The notes: generated by a model not told the origin, from the letters alone. A stretch of DNA of 35,366 bases from an uncultured Bacteroidota bacterium (GCA_937136025.1 CAKZOC010000081.1:1-35366); one strand, 5' to 3'; numbered from the stretch's first letter, positions 8,066 to 16,529 are shown. A program made the numbers and translations.

Positions 8066-9004
8066 ATGAACAATCTATTCCTAAACCCTGTGGAGCAGCG
8101 ATTAAAAGCTGGATGGCGAATTTTCTTCTTTTTGATCCTCTTCTTTTCTTTTTCCGCCTTCATTTTTATCATTAAACCCCTGTTGGGGGATATGACCAAA
8201 AGGGCATTTTTAGAGAATTACAGTCTGATAATCGTCTCCATATTAGCCGTTGGAGCAACGATTTCAGTTTTCTTTTCGCGCCACTTCTGGGATAAGAAGA
8301 CTTTCGTTTCCCTGGGCTTAAAATGGAACAGACAAGCGCTGAAAGATGTGTTCTTTGGGTTTTTTCTAAGTGGCGTCATGGCAGCTCTTTTCTTTGCATT
8401 ACTTGTAGTGCTCGGCCTATTAGACTTTAAGGGATTCGATTTTCAGGGACTGGGAATGGATAAAACCTTTGATTTTATTCAGTTTATGAGTGTGCTGACT
8501 TTAGGTTCTCTGGCCCTTATGCTACTCGAACACGTTTTGGTGGGGTATTGGGAGGAGCTTGTATTCAGAGGCTATATTTTTCAAAATATCGTGGATGGCC
8601 TCGGACTCCTTAAAGCTATCATCCTCTCTTGTTTGCTTTACGGGTTAATTCATTACCTGAATCCGAACGCGACGCTATTATCGTCATTCATTATCATCGG
8701 ATTTGGGTTTTTGAGGATTTACGGGTATCTGAGCACAAAAATGCTGTGGTTATCTATGGGCATGCATATAGGTTGGAATTTTTTTCAAGGCCCCATATTT
8801 GGTTTTGCCGCCAGCGGACACAAAAAGACAACACTCTTACAGCATACTTTTGTTTCTGACCGGGTTTATTTGACCGGGGGGGAGTTTGGCCCTGAAGGCA
8901 GTCTTATGATACTCCCGATCCTGATATTTGCGCTATGGATGATGAAGTGGTACGCGAGGCAATATTATCCGAATCCTCAGGAAGCTATTCCCCAATCAGA
9001 TTAA
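8066..9004 (+). CDS. CPBP family intramembrane metalloprotease
   Basis: A 312-residue polytopic membrane protein of the CPBP (CAAX protease and bacteriocin-processing, Abi) family. The metal-site motifs are E-E-L-V-F-R at 163-168, H196 in G-L-I-H-Y and H234 with N238 in M-G-M-H-I-G-W-N. About seven to eight hydrophobic helices are visible. The family includes prenyl-protein and peptide processing proteases; the substrate here is unknown. No bacteriocin precursor lies beside it, so immunity is not supported. It is a single gene with AT-rich upstream sequence. Confidence 0.87.
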   Translation: MNNLFLNPVEQRLKAGWRIFFFLILFFSFSAFIFIIKPLLGDMTKRAFLENYSLIIVSILAVGATISVFFSRHFWDKKTFVSLGLKWNRQALKDVFFGFFLSGVMAALFFALLVVLGLLDFKGFDFQGLGMDKTFDFIQFMSVLTLGSLALMLLEHVLVGYWEELVFRGYIFQNIVDGLGLLKAIILSCLLYGLIHYLNPNATLLSSFIIIGFGFLRIYGYLSTKMLWLSMGMHIGWNFFQGPIFGFAASGHKKTTLLQHTFVSDRVYLTGGEFGPEGSLMILPILIFALWMMKWYARQYYPNPQEAIPQSD

Positions 9005-9071
9005 TTTAATGACCTTATTACAAGTATTTTAGGCAGGGAATTACCTTTATGGCAAAGCCCCGTCACCTCTA

Positions 9072-10163
9072 TTAATCCAGCATTTCAGACAGGTTGTAAC
9101 GGAGTGTTTTCAGTTTGAATTTGCCATAAACAAAAGGGCCATCGGAATAATGCCAGATGGCTTCCCCGTAAGAAGGTACCCGAATTCCTTCGAATTCCCG
9201 ATGTTCCCTGACGGGGGTGGTGAAAGGCAGGCGCTCCATACGCCCGACATCATATCGGTCTTCTGAACGGAAATTTATGAGATCTCCTTCGGCATTAAAT
9301 ATAAGCTCCGCTGAAATCCGGACATTCCGGTAAGCGAAAATAGCTTTAACCCGATATTCATCCAGGGTCTCCCAGCTGATTCGCTCATCTATCAGGGCCC
9401 CTGGAGCAAATAAACACAGATCGTTTAAAAATGTCACGGTTTCAGTCGGTAGCATTTCAGCCTGGTCTGATTTCACCACGGGGTAGATGGAGAGTGCTTT
9501 AACGGTCATCTTAGCTGAAGGGGGCTGATACGAGTGATACCCATGGGTAGAGACGCCCTTCACCCGGGCTTTCATAAAAAATAGGCGTTTGGGTCTTGGG
9601 ATAAAATTGTACTGGCGGGAGCTAAACCCAAACCAGGCTCCCCCAGGGCTGCGCATCGCTCCATCGAACTCTAGATAGAAATTCTCGACCCTCGGTTTTC
9701 CGACGGCGCCGCTTCGTCGAATATAGTGTTGCACCACTTCCGGAAGCGGTTTCAAATCTTTCTCCTGAAGCAGGTTACCCGTGAGTCGCAGGTTTTCAAA
9801 AACGGCCTGCACATCTTCCAGAAAACGCCCCTCAAACCGCGATTTGGAATACCCAATAAAAACACCGATTAGGATAAGGAGATTGACAAAGGATCCCAAT
9901 TTGGTGTCCTCCCAGGCCGAGAAAATCCACATTTGCGAGATTAATACCCCGATAAGCGCCGGGTGGAACCAGTTGAGTCGCGATTTGGCGAGTTGTACCG
10001 CTGAGGCGATAAAAAACAGGGCGGCCAGCATCCAGCTAAAACCGACCATGGGGGGGATGTCCTTGGTGAAATACTCGAGCTCCAGCCAGCCGAAGGCGTG
10101 TCCAAACCAAATAAGGTGTACTACCGCGTGTAATATCAGGAGTAGAATAAAGGCAACTCTCAT
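9072..10163 (-). CDS. DUF6544-like protein with four N-terminal membrane helices
   Basis: A 363-residue protein. The first ~110 residues form four hydrophobic helices. The remaining soluble part starts near L-P-E-V-V-Q-H-Y-I-R-R-S-G at about 140 and contains G-K-P-R-V-E-N-F, which fits the DUF6544 (earlier DUF6920) family. That family has no assigned function. The C-terminal half is beta-rich, with a lipid-carrier-like look (R-S-E-D-R-Y and W-H-Y near the end), but I would not name a ligand. The promoter upstream (10222-10252) is one of the best in the window, so this gene has its own transcript. Confidence 0.7.
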   Translation of the reverse strand: MRVAFILLLILHAVVHLIWFGHAFGWLELEYFTKDIPPMVGFSWMLAALFFIASAVQLAKSRLNWFHPALIGVLISQMWIFSAWEDTKLGSFVNLLILIGVFIGYSKSRFEGRFLEDVQAVFENLRLTGNLLQEKDLKPLPEVVQHYIRRSGAVGKPRVENFYLEFDGAMRSPGGAWFGFSSRQYNFIPRPKRLFFMKARVKGVSTHGYHSYQPPSAKMTVKALSIYPVVKSDQAEMLPTETVTFLNDLCLFAPGALIDERISWETLDEYRVKAIFAYRNVRISAELIFNAEGDLINFRSEDRYDVGRMERLPFTTPVREHREFEGIRVPSYGEAIWHYSDGPFVYGKFKLKTLRYNLSEMLD

Positions 10164-10221
10164 AGAACTGGGTCTTGGGCTTTCCCCCCTGAAGCCTTTC
10201 AGGAAGCTATTTCGGCCAGAT

Positions 10222-10252
10222 CAAAGATATCTTAATATCTGCCTTTATCAAA
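10222..10252 (-). promoter_or_regulatory. Promoter of the DUF6544-like gene
   Basis: On the minus strand TTTG (10252-10249), 19 bases and TATCTTTG (10229-10222) match the Bacteroidota promoter consensus (TTTG, about 19 bases, TAnnTTTG) fully. The start codon is about 58 bases downstream. Confidence 0.75.
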
Positions 10253-10264
10253 CTGCATCGTACA

Positions 10265-10702
10265 TTAAGCCCGGGGCGTGTGGGCGATCAGATGTAAGGC
10301 CAATACGATTAACCAGAGTACCGTACGCAGCCCATTTAAGCGGACCAGACGTCTGAAATCTGTTGAATCTGCAATTCCACGACTAATCTGCCGGTGGAGG
10401 GGTACAAAGAAAAGAAAGGTAATCCCCCAAAGCACACAAACAATAATAGTATAAAGTAAAGGGATGAATCCCGGGTGGGTCGTGCTCCAATAGATGCCTC
10501 CCAGAAGCTGGGCCACCATTAAAGGGGCGACAAGGGCAGTGATATTCCGGGTATATACGGAATGCCACCGGGTCAGGGCTTCCTTTGAGAAGTACTGAAA
10601 GGCCGGATAAACCACCCATTGCACGGCCAGGATCATCCCTGCCATCAATGCATCTGCAAGCAGCAGCCAGGAGTGGCAGGAAGACAGAAACGCAGCGCCC
10701 AA
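10265..10702 (-). CDS. Small four-helix membrane protein, TTG start
   Basis: A 145-residue protein with four hydrophobic helices and little else, reminiscent of small DUF1772-like membrane proteins. I do not recognise a function. An in-frame stop lies only three codons before TTG 10702, so the start is TTG or an internal ATG (codon 20 or 23). The TTG start keeps the first helix intact. The gene begins nine bases after the folE stop, so translation coupling with folE is likely. The segment R-L-N-G-L-R-T-V-L-W near 120-130 looks conserved in such proteins. Confidence 0.6.
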   Translation of the reverse strand: MGAAFLSSCHSWLLLADALMAGMILAVQWVVYPAFQYFSKEALTRWHSVYTRNITALVAPLMVAQLLGGIYWSTTHPGFIPLLYTIIVCVLWGITFLFFVPLHRQISRGIADSTDFRRLVRLNGLRTVLWLIVLALHLIAHTPRA

Positions 10703-10711
10703 AAAATGAGA

Positions 10712-11398
10712 TTAATTGTGGAGATAGTGATTCAGCTCCGCAATTTTCTCCGCACTATTGAATACACCCCCATAAAACGAGGTCACCGTAGTAGAGCTGT
10801 CGTCCTGAATTCCACGTGAACAAACACACATATGTTTGGCGTCCAGGATGACCGCAACATCCTGAGTCTGCAAAACCGCCTGCAGCTCTGTTCCAATCTG
10901 GTTCGTGAGGCGCTCCTGCACCTGAGGTCTTTTGGCATAATACTGCACGAGCCGGTTCAGTTTGGACAATCCGATAACCTTACCTGAGGAAATATAGGCT
11001 ACATGGGCCTTTCCGAATATTGGGACAAAGTGGTGTTCACAATTCGAGTAGAAAGTGATGTTCTTTTCCACGAGCATTTGGTTGTACCTGTACTTGTTTT
11101 CGAATAAGGTCACAGAAGGCTTGTTTTCCGGATTGAGACCGGAAAAAATTTCCTCAACATACATTTTGGCAACACGTTTGGGGGTACCGCTCAGGGAATC
11201 GTCCGTGAGATCGAGGCCCAGTACATCCATGATGCGCTCAAAGTAATGGGCGATTTTTAATTTTTTTTCCGCATCACTCAGTTCAAAAGCATCTGGTTTC
11301 AGCGGGGTCTCCATTCCGGTGAACAAGTGATCATCACCGAAGTCATCTATATGGAATCCGTTATGGTTAACAGCGTCTTTTAGCAAATTGTCGAGCAT
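10712..11398 (-). CDS. folE: GTP cyclohydrolase I
   Basis: FolE opens GTP to 7,8-dihydroneopterin triphosphate, the first step to folate, and also feeds queuosine or biopterin synthesis. The 228-residue sequence has all zinc ligands: C120 and H123 in N-C-E-H-H and C191 in H-M-C-V-C-S-R-G. The G-K-V-I-G-L-S-K-L-N-R motif at 139-149 is also present. The N-terminal ~45 residues are a variable acidic leader. It is flanked by a small DUF6435-like gene upstream (30-base gap) and the small membrane protein downstream (9-base gap), which suggests a three-gene transcript. Confidence 0.95.
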   Translation of the reverse strand: MLDNLLKDAVNHNGFHIDDFGDDHLFTGMETPLKPDAFELSDAEKKLKIAHYFERIMDVLGLDLTDDSLSGTPKRVAKMYVEEIFSGLNPENKPSVTLFENKYRYNQMLVEKNITFYSNCEHHFVPIFGKAHVAYISSGKVIGLSKLNRLVQYYAKRPQVQERLTNQIGTELQAVLQTQDVAVILDAKHMCVCSRGIQDDSSTTVTSFYGGVFNSAEKIAELNHYLHN

Positions 11399-11428
11399 AG
11401 GTCTTGGGTTTGATGGGTTCAGAGGCGT

Positions 11429-11602
11429 TTAAGAGTCGCCTCCGAGTGCTTCTATCTTATCGAGGATATCCTGGGCCTCTGCATACTTGTCATCTCCCGC
11501 AGAACGATTGACCTGAGAGAGTTTATGAGCCTCAGACATGAGTTTTTTATACTCATCCTGCAGCTTTTCAGTTTGCGATTTCTTTTTAAAAAGTCCGAAC
11601 AT
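11429..11602 (-). CDS. DUF6435-like small protein
   Basis: A 57-residue protein beginning M-F-G-L-F-K-K-K. I chose the ATG at 11602 rather than an upstream in-frame start at 11650 because relatives start this way and it is preceded by a purine stretch. It is highly charged and alpha-helical, with the phrase Q-D-E-Y-K-K-L-M-S-E-A followed by N-R-S-A-G-D-D-K-Y-A-E-A, which fits the DUF6435 family of small cytoplasmic proteins. Function is unknown. It lies just ahead of folE. Confidence 0.7.
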   Translation of the reverse strand: MFGLFKKKSQTEKLQDEYKKLMSEAHKLSQVNRSAGDDKYAEAQDILDKIEALGGDS

Positions 11603-11696
11603 CCTGTTTCTTTTTAGTTCTGAGACTAAAGTAGAAATAATGTTTAACAAGTACTGTTAAAGATTAAACAAAATTATAGAACAGTTTATGTTGGGG

Positions 11697-13103
11697 CTAT
11701 TTAAACCAACGAAGTGTGGCATCCATCATACGCTGCTTGAGATCTGAATAGGGCGGCATCAGCAGGTCGATAGAACTCGGGGTGTACTGGCGAAGCGTGG
11801 CCCGTTCATTGGAGAAGGCGAGGAATCCGTGGTGGCCATGTGCCTTTCCGATACCACTGTTATTGACTCCGCCAAAAGGGAGGTGATTGTTCGATAGGTG
11901 TACCACATTATGGTTGATACAGGCCGTGCCGGCCCGGGTGTTGGCGCTCAACTTTTGAATAGCCCCCTTGTTTTTACTAAAGGTATACAAGGCCAGTGGT
12001 CTGGGTCTTCGGTTGATGAAATCCACGGCTTCATCGGCATCCTTTACGGTCACAATAGGCAATACCGGCCCGAAGATTTCTTCCTGGAGCAGGTCCGAAT
12101 CCTCAGGCACCTGATCTATCAGGGTAGGTTCAAAAAAGCGATTTTCTTCGGAATTTTCCCCTCCATAGATAATCCGGGCCCCTTGCGATACGGCACTGTT
12201 TACGTAGTCCTGCAAGCGACGGTGATGGGCTGTATTGATGATGCGGGAATAACTGCCGGAATTTGACGCCCCTTCCGGAAAGAACGATTGCAACTGATTT
12301 TCAAGGGCCTCTATCAGGGCACCTTTTGCTTTTTCGGTGACCAGAATATAATCCGGAGCCACGCAAACCTGACCTGCATTGAGGCATTTCCCCCAGGCCA
12401 GTCTTTTCGCCGTGGTTTCCATGGAGGCTGTTTCGTCTACAAAGGCGGGAGATTTTCCTCCTAACTCCAGGGTAACCGAGCTCAGATGGCGGGAGGCAGC
12501 CTCCATAATATGCTTGCCAACGGCAGGGGAGCCGGTGAAAAAGATATGGTGGAAAGGTAATTCCAATAGGGCTTTCGCCGTTTCCACTTCTCCCTGGACC
12601 AGGGCTATTTCCGAGGGATCGAAAAGCGCACTTACGATTTCCGCCATCACCTGACTGGTCGCCGGGGTAGACTCAGAAGGTTTGACAATACAACAGTTGC
12701 CGGCAGCAATGGCCGAGACCAAAGGGTCAAAGGTTAGATTCACCGGAAAATTCCAGGGGGAGAGAATCAGACAGACCCCTTTGGATTCGTATTCAATATA
12801 GGATCGGGATCCGATCATGGGCAGGGGGTTACCCACCTTTTTAGGGCGCATCCAATCCCTTAGGTTGCGCTCTATATGTTTGATTTCAGCGAGAATAGGG
12901 TAGATTTCGGTGAGGTCTGTTTCCAGAAAAGGTTTCCCAAAGTCTGTGAAAAGCGCCTCACGCAGGGGTTGTTTGTACTCGTATTCCAGGGCGTTTTTCA
13001 GTCTCCTCAGCTTAGAAACCCGCTCCTTATAGGTCGTCTTGCCCACTTTGAGAAACTGATTCAATTGGTCGTCAAACAACTGTTGGTATGGATTTACATT
13101 CAT
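11697..13103 (-). CDS. Aldehyde dehydrogenase family protein (class 3-like)
   Basis: A 468-residue NAD(P)-dependent aldehyde dehydrogenase. Catalytic residues are N118 in P-W-N-F-P, E213 in T-L-E-L-G-G-K-S and C247 in N-A-G-Q-V-C-V. The nucleotide-binding turn F-F-T-G-S-P-A-V-G-K sits near 188-197. Length and the C-terminal tail fit the short ALDH3 branch, which often oxidises fatty or aromatic aldehydes; the exact substrate is unknown. It starts only two bases after the ypdA stop, so the two are almost certainly co-transcribed. That pairing suggests a shared role in detoxifying reactive aldehydes or keeping thiol balance (inference). Confidence 0.9.
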   Translation of the reverse strand: MNVNPYQQLFDDQLNQFLKVGKTTYKERVSKLRRLKNALEYEYKQPLREALFTDFGKPFLETDLTEIYPILAEIKHIERNLRDWMRPKKVGNPLPMIGSRSYIEYESKGVCLILSPWNFPVNLTFDPLVSAIAAGNCCIVKPSESTPATSQVMAEIVSALFDPSEIALVQGEVETAKALLELPFHHIFFTGSPAVGKHIMEAASRHLSSVTLELGGKSPAFVDETASMETTAKRLAWGKCLNAGQVCVAPDYILVTEKAKGALIEALENQLQSFFPEGASNSGSYSRIINTAHHRRLQDYVNSAVSQGARIIYGGENSEENRFFEPTLIDQVPEDSDLLQEEIFGPVLPIVTVKDADEAVDFINRRPRPLALYTFSKNKGAIQKLSANTRAGTACINHNVVHLSNNHLPFGGVNNSGIGKAHGHHGFLAFSNERATLRQYTPSSIDLLMPPYSDLKQRMMDATLRWFK

Positions 13104-13105
13104 TT

Positions 13106-14095
13106 TTATAGGGTTTGACGGGGCTGACTTTCCGCAGGGGTTTTAGCAGTGATATGTTCCAGGATAATCTTTGCGTGCTCGCGGGAGTTTTCAATAAACC
13201 ATTTATGGGTCTCCATGCCACCGCAAATCACACCGGCCAGGTAGAGTCCGGGAACATTGGTTTCCATGGTTTGCGGATCGTAGTGCGGGCGTTTTTTTTC
13301 ATCCTCAGAAATGGAGATTCCCGCGGCCGTAAGAAAGGCGAAATTAGGCTGATATCCCGTAAGCGCGAGGACAAAATCATTGGGGAGCATCACGGTGCCC
13401 TCGGGCGTGTCCAGTACAATTTGTTCCTGTCGAATTTCCTGAATGGTGCTGCTGAAATACGCCCGGATACTTCCTTCCTCGATACGGTTGAGGATGTCCG
13501 GACGCACCCAGTATTTCACACGCCTCCCTACTTCCGGACCTCTGACAATCAGGGTCACTTCTGCACCCTTTCGCCAGCACTCCAGGGCGGCATCCACGGC
13601 CGAATTGCTGGCACCCACCACAGCCAGTTTCTGCCCGGCGTAAAAGTGGGGATCCTTGTAGTAATGCGACACCTTGGGCAGGTCTTCTCCGGGTACATTC
13701 AGAAGATTGGGCAAGTCGTAAAACCCGGTAGCGATAATCACGTTCCGGGCGGAATAGGTGGCTTTAGGCGTGGTTACCGAAAACACTTCTCCTTCTTTGG
13801 CAACCGAAGTAACCTTTTCAAAAAGCTGCAGATTCAACCCGTTGGAGGTGACGATGCGCCTGTAGTATTCCAGCGCTTCATTGCGCTTGGGTTTAGCCTC
13901 AATGCTGATAAAGGGAATATCGTCAATTTCCAAACGTTCGGAAGACGAAAAAAACTGCATATTCACCGGATAATTGAAGAGGGAGTTGACAATGGGTCCC
14001 TTTTCGAGAATTCTGTACGAAATCCCTTTCTTTTTGGCTTCGAGACCACAGGCAATGCCTATGGGGCCGCCTCCGATAATCAATAAATCCGTCAT
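13106..14095 (-). CDS. ypdA: YpdA family FAD/NAD(P)H oxidoreductase, putative bacillithiol disulfide reductase
   Basis: YpdA (Bdr) reduces oxidised bacillithiol using NADPH and FAD. This 329-residue protein has the N-terminal FAD fold (G-G-G-P-I-G-I-A at 8-15), the segment F-S-S-S-E-R-L at 49-55 that is typical of YpdA, and a second nucleotide fold V-V-G-A-S-N-S-A-V-D at 159-168. As I recall the Staphylococcus enzyme, its key cysteine follows G-G-G-P; here that position is Ile12 and the nearest cysteine is Cys16. A perfect -7 box TAGCTTTG (14130-14137) stands about 35 bases upstream. The ALDH gene follows directly. Bacteroidota commonly make bacillithiol, so the assignment is plausible. Confidence 0.85.
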   Translation of the reverse strand: MTDLLIIGGGPIGIACGLEAKKKGISYRILEKGPIVNSLFNYPVNMQFFSSSERLEIDDIPFISIEAKPKRNEALEYYRRIVTSNGLNLQLFEKVTSVAKEGEVFSVTTPKATYSARNVIIATGFYDLPNLLNVPGEDLPKVSHYYKDPHFYAGQKLAVVGASNSAVDAALECWRKGAEVTLIVRGPEVGRRVKYWVRPDILNRIEEGSIRAYFSSTIQEIRQEQIVLDTPEGTVMLPNDFVLALTGYQPNFAFLTAAGISISEDEKKRPHYDPQTMETNVPGLYLAGVICGGMETHKWFIENSREHAKIILEHITAKTPAESQPRQTL

Positions 14096-14129
14096 GGCAA
14101 TAGGGGTTTCGGTGTTTGCTCCTGTTTTA

Positions 14130-14137
14130 CAAAGCTA
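14130..14137 (-). promoter_or_regulatory. Promoter -7 box for ypdA-ALDH
   Basis: TAGCTTTG on the minus strand matches TAnnTTTG. It lies 35 bases before the ypdA start codon. No clear TTTG at -33. Confidence 0.5.
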
Positions 14138-14260
14138 GCTAATTCGACTTTATCCTTCGATATGCCCAGAGAAGAAGCGGACTCCTGAATGATATTTGTC
14201 ATACTTTTTAGCGGGAATAAAAGTGATCTTTAATCCTGAATAATCATAACACCTATTAAA

Positions 14261-14692
14261 ATGAGCATTCCCCAAAACATCCCGGTTTCGACTATTATGA
14301 GTACACAGCTCATAATACTCAATACTACAGATAGTCTGGAAAAGGCCGAGCATCTGTTTAAAAAACATAAAATTCGTCATATTCCCGTGATTGAAGGTCA
14401 AAACAAAATTGTGGGAATGTTAAGCCTCACGGATCTGCTTCGCATTAGTTTTGCCGATGGCGCCTATGAGGAAGAGGACGATATTGAATCTGTGGTTTAC
14501 GAAATGTTTACCCTCTCACAGGTGATGGCCAAAAAAATTAAATCTGTTAACCCTCAGACCAGTATTAAAGAAGTGGCAGAACTTTTGGCCGCAAGGGAGT
14601 TCCATGCCGTTCCGGTAGTGGACCAGGGCGATTTGGTAGGTATAGTCACCACGACCGATCTGATCAAATACCTGCTTAAGCAGTATCAATAG
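14261..14692 (+). CDS. Protein with two CBS domains
   Basis: A 143-residue protein made almost wholly of a tandem CBS pair: first copy ~8-65, second ~80-140. Each shows the typical end, M-L-S-L-T-D-L-L and V-T-T-T-D-L-I. Stand-alone CBS pairs usually bind adenine nucleotides and act as energy or ion sensors; the partner is unknown. Between the copies lies an acidic loop (Y-E-E-E-D-D). The stop codon lies inside the 3' end of rpe on the other strand, so the two genes converge and overlap by seven bases. Confidence 0.9.
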   Translation: MSIPQNIPVSTIMSTQLIILNTTDSLEKAEHLFKKHKIRHIPVIEGQNKIVGMLSLTDLLRISFADGAYEEEDDIESVVYEMFTLSQVMAKKIKSVNPQTSIKEVAELLAAREFHAVPVVDQGDLVGIVTTTDLIKYLLKQYQ

Positions 14693-15351
14693 ACTTCTGT
14701 AGCAGCCATTCGGGCAATGGTTGCCCTGGGGTCCTGTGAGCGAAAGACTGAGCTCCCGGCCACCAGGACATCGGCTCCGGCCTCAACCAGTTTGGCCGTA
14801 TTGTCCGGGGTTACGCCACCGTCGATTTCAATCAGGGTTTTTAGCCCTTTAGAATCGATCATAGACCGGAGTTCGCGAACCTTTTCATAGGTGTTTTCAA
14901 TAAAGGACTGTCCGCCGAACCCGGGGTTCACGCTCATTACACAAATCAGATCCGCCCCCTCGAGGGAATGCTCGAGCAAGGATACCGGGGTGTGGGGGTT
15001 GAGCGCAATGCCGGCTTTCATTCCGGAATTTCGAATGGCCTGCAGGGTGCGGTGCAAATGCGTGCAGGCTTCGTAATGTACGGTGAGGTTATCCACGCCT
15101 AAATCGGCAAAAGTCTCGATATACCGATCGGGTTGTACGATCATCAGGTGCACATCCAAAGGCTTCTGCGCTACTTTCCGGATGGCTTTGATCACAGGCA
15201 TCCCATAGGATATATTGGGGACAAAAACCCCGTCCATCACATCGATGTGGTGCCAGAACGCCTGGCTCTCATCCACCATTTTAACGTCTTTATCGAGGTT
15301 GCCAAAATCGGCAGCCAGAAGCGAAGGAGCAATTTGGGCGGTACGTTTCAA
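14686..15351 (-). CDS. rpe: Ribulose-phosphate 3-epimerase
   Basis: Rpe interconverts ribulose 5-phosphate and xylulose 5-phosphate in the pentose phosphate pathway. The sequence shows I-A-P-S-L-L-A-A-D at the N-terminus, H-I-D-V-M-D-G metal-site residues at 35-41, V-N-P-G-F-G-G-Q and E-I-D-G-G-V. No ATG is available. I chose TTG 15351, giving 221 residues with the usual M-K-x start. The other TTG at 15387 lies upstream of the -7 box TACCTTTG (15375-15382), so it would fall outside the transcript. The rpoD terminator lies just upstream, so rpe has its own promoter. Confidence 0.92.
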   Translation of the reverse strand: MKRTAQIAPSLLAADFGNLDKDVKMVDESQAFWHHIDVMDGVFVPNISYGMPVIKAIRKVAQKPLDVHLMIVQPDRYIETFADLGVDNLTVHYEACTHLHRTLQAIRNSGMKAGIALNPHTPVSLLEHSLEGADLICVMSVNPGFGGQSFIENTYEKVRELRSMIDSKGLKTLIEIDGGVTPDNTAKLVEAGADVLVAGSSVFRSQDPRATIARMAATEVY

Positions 15352-15374
15352 AGGAAAAAGTATTTTGGGTTGCT

Positions 15375-15382
15375 CAAAGGTA
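15375..15382 (-). promoter_or_regulatory. Promoter -7 box for rpe
   Basis: TACCTTTG on the minus strand matches TAnnTTTG exactly. It is 23 bases upstream of TTG 15351 and downstream of the alternative TTG 15387, which helps decide the start codon. Confidence 0.6.
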
Positions 15383-15415
15383 CGCAAAGCCTCAAAAAGT
15401 GGAGGCTGCCATAAA

Positions 15416-15445
15416 TGAAAAAACTCCGGTAATCAGCCGGAGTTT
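15416..15445 (-). terminator. Terminator after rpoD (bidirectional shape)
   Basis: A 9-bp stem, 15421-15429 with 15437-15445, has a 7-base loop and, on the minus strand, a run of six T. It lies about 110 bases after the rpoD stop and separates rpoD from rpe. Confidence 0.85.
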
Positions 15446-15553
15446 ATTCATCAATCAAAAAACGAACAGTCATGAAAATGCTGTTACGAGTACAAAATAC
15501 AAACAATATGCCAATATTCCAACTTGGGAATACTTTAACATCGTCCAAAGTAC

Positions 15554-16417
15554 CTATCCGAGGTAGGTCTTGAGAATTTTACTTCGGGATGTATGCTTGA
15601 GTCTGCGAATCGCCTTCTCTTTAATCTGCCGAACACGCTCCCGGGTGAGGTCAAAGGTTTCTCCTATTTCCTCGAGTGTCATCGAGTGCTGCCCGGCGAG
15701 TCCGAAATAGAGACGAATGACGTCCGCTTCCCTTGGGGTAAGTGTTTCCAGCGCTCTTTCTATTTCAGTGCGCAGGGATTCATGCAACAGATCTTTGTCC
15801 GGGTTGGGAGATTCTCCACTGCGCAACACGTCGTACAGGTTGGAATCTTCCCCATCGATCAGGGGGGCATCCATAGAGACGTGGCGTCCTGAGTTTTTTA
15901 AGGATTGTTTGACATCCTCAACGGTCATGTCCAGTTCCTTTGCGATTTCTTCAGCGGAGGGTGGACGCTCATGCGCCTGCTCCAGATAAGCAAAGGTTTT
16001 ATTGATCTTATTGATAGACCCAATTTTGTTCAGGGGAAGGCGTACAATACGGGATTGTTCGGCCAGCGCTTGCAAAATGGACTGGCGAATCCACCAAACG
16101 GCGTAGGATATAAACTTAAAGCCCCGGGTCTCGTCAAAACGCTGAGCGGCTTTGATGAGCCCAAGATTTCCCTCATTGATTAAATCGGGAAGGGTCAGAC
16201 CTTGATTCTGATATTGTTTGGCTACGGAAACCACGAAACGAAGGTTGGCTTTAGTGAGCTTCTCCAGGGCGATCTGATCTCCGGCTTTAATCCGTTGTGC
16301 CAGTTCTACTTCCTCATCGGCTGTAATTAAATCCACCTTTCCGATCTCCTGAAGGTATTTGTCAAGAGATGCGGTTTCCCGGTTGGTAACCTGTTTTGTA
16401 ATTTTTAGCTGCCTCAT
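15554..16417 (-). CDS. rpoD: Primary RNA polymerase sigma factor (RpoD/SigA)
   Basis: This is the housekeeping sigma factor. At 287 residues it lacks the N-terminal region 1.1 of proteobacterial RpoD, as is normal in Bacteroidota. Visible parts: region 1.2 (D-K-Y-L-Q-E-I-G) at 19-26, region 2 with D-L-I-N-E-G-N at 78-84 and the tryptophan-bearing A-V-W-W-I-R-Q at 105-111, region 3 from about 140 to 215, and region 4.2 helix-turn-helix near 248-275 (L-T-R-E-R-V-R-Q-I). It would read the TTTG/TAnnTTTG promoters found in this window. It lies between pnp and rpe, with a terminator on each side, so it is monocistronic. Confidence 0.97.
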   Translation of the reverse strand: MRQLKITKQVTNRETASLDKYLQEIGKVDLITADEEVELAQRIKAGDQIALEKLTKANLRFVVSVAKQYQNQGLTLPDLINEGNLGLIKAAQRFDETRGFKFISYAVWWIRQSILQALAEQSRIVRLPLNKIGSINKINKTFAYLEQAHERPPSAEEIAKELDMTVEDVKQSLKNSGRHVSMDAPLIDGEDSNLYDVLRSGESPNPDKDLLHESLRTEIERALETLTPREADVIRLYFGLAGQHSMTLEEIGETFDLTRERVRQIKEKAIRRLKHTSRSKILKTYLG

Positions 16418-16529
16418 CGTGCTTTCTTCAGTTTTAGTTCTGGTAGTTTGGGTACTGCCTTTAGTTATACGTATAAAGTTGTTAAAAAGTTACACACAGG
16501 CTTGAATATTTTTAATTAGGAGGTATTAT

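Noticed and set aside
8066..9004. CPBP protease as a bacteriocin immunity or phage-defence gene
   Set aside because: No bacteriocin precursor, transporter or defence gene is next to it.
13115..14086. A 323-codon open frame on the plus strand opposite ypdA
   Set aside because: It lies wholly antisense to a gene with clear FAD and NADPH motifs and its own product has no family features.
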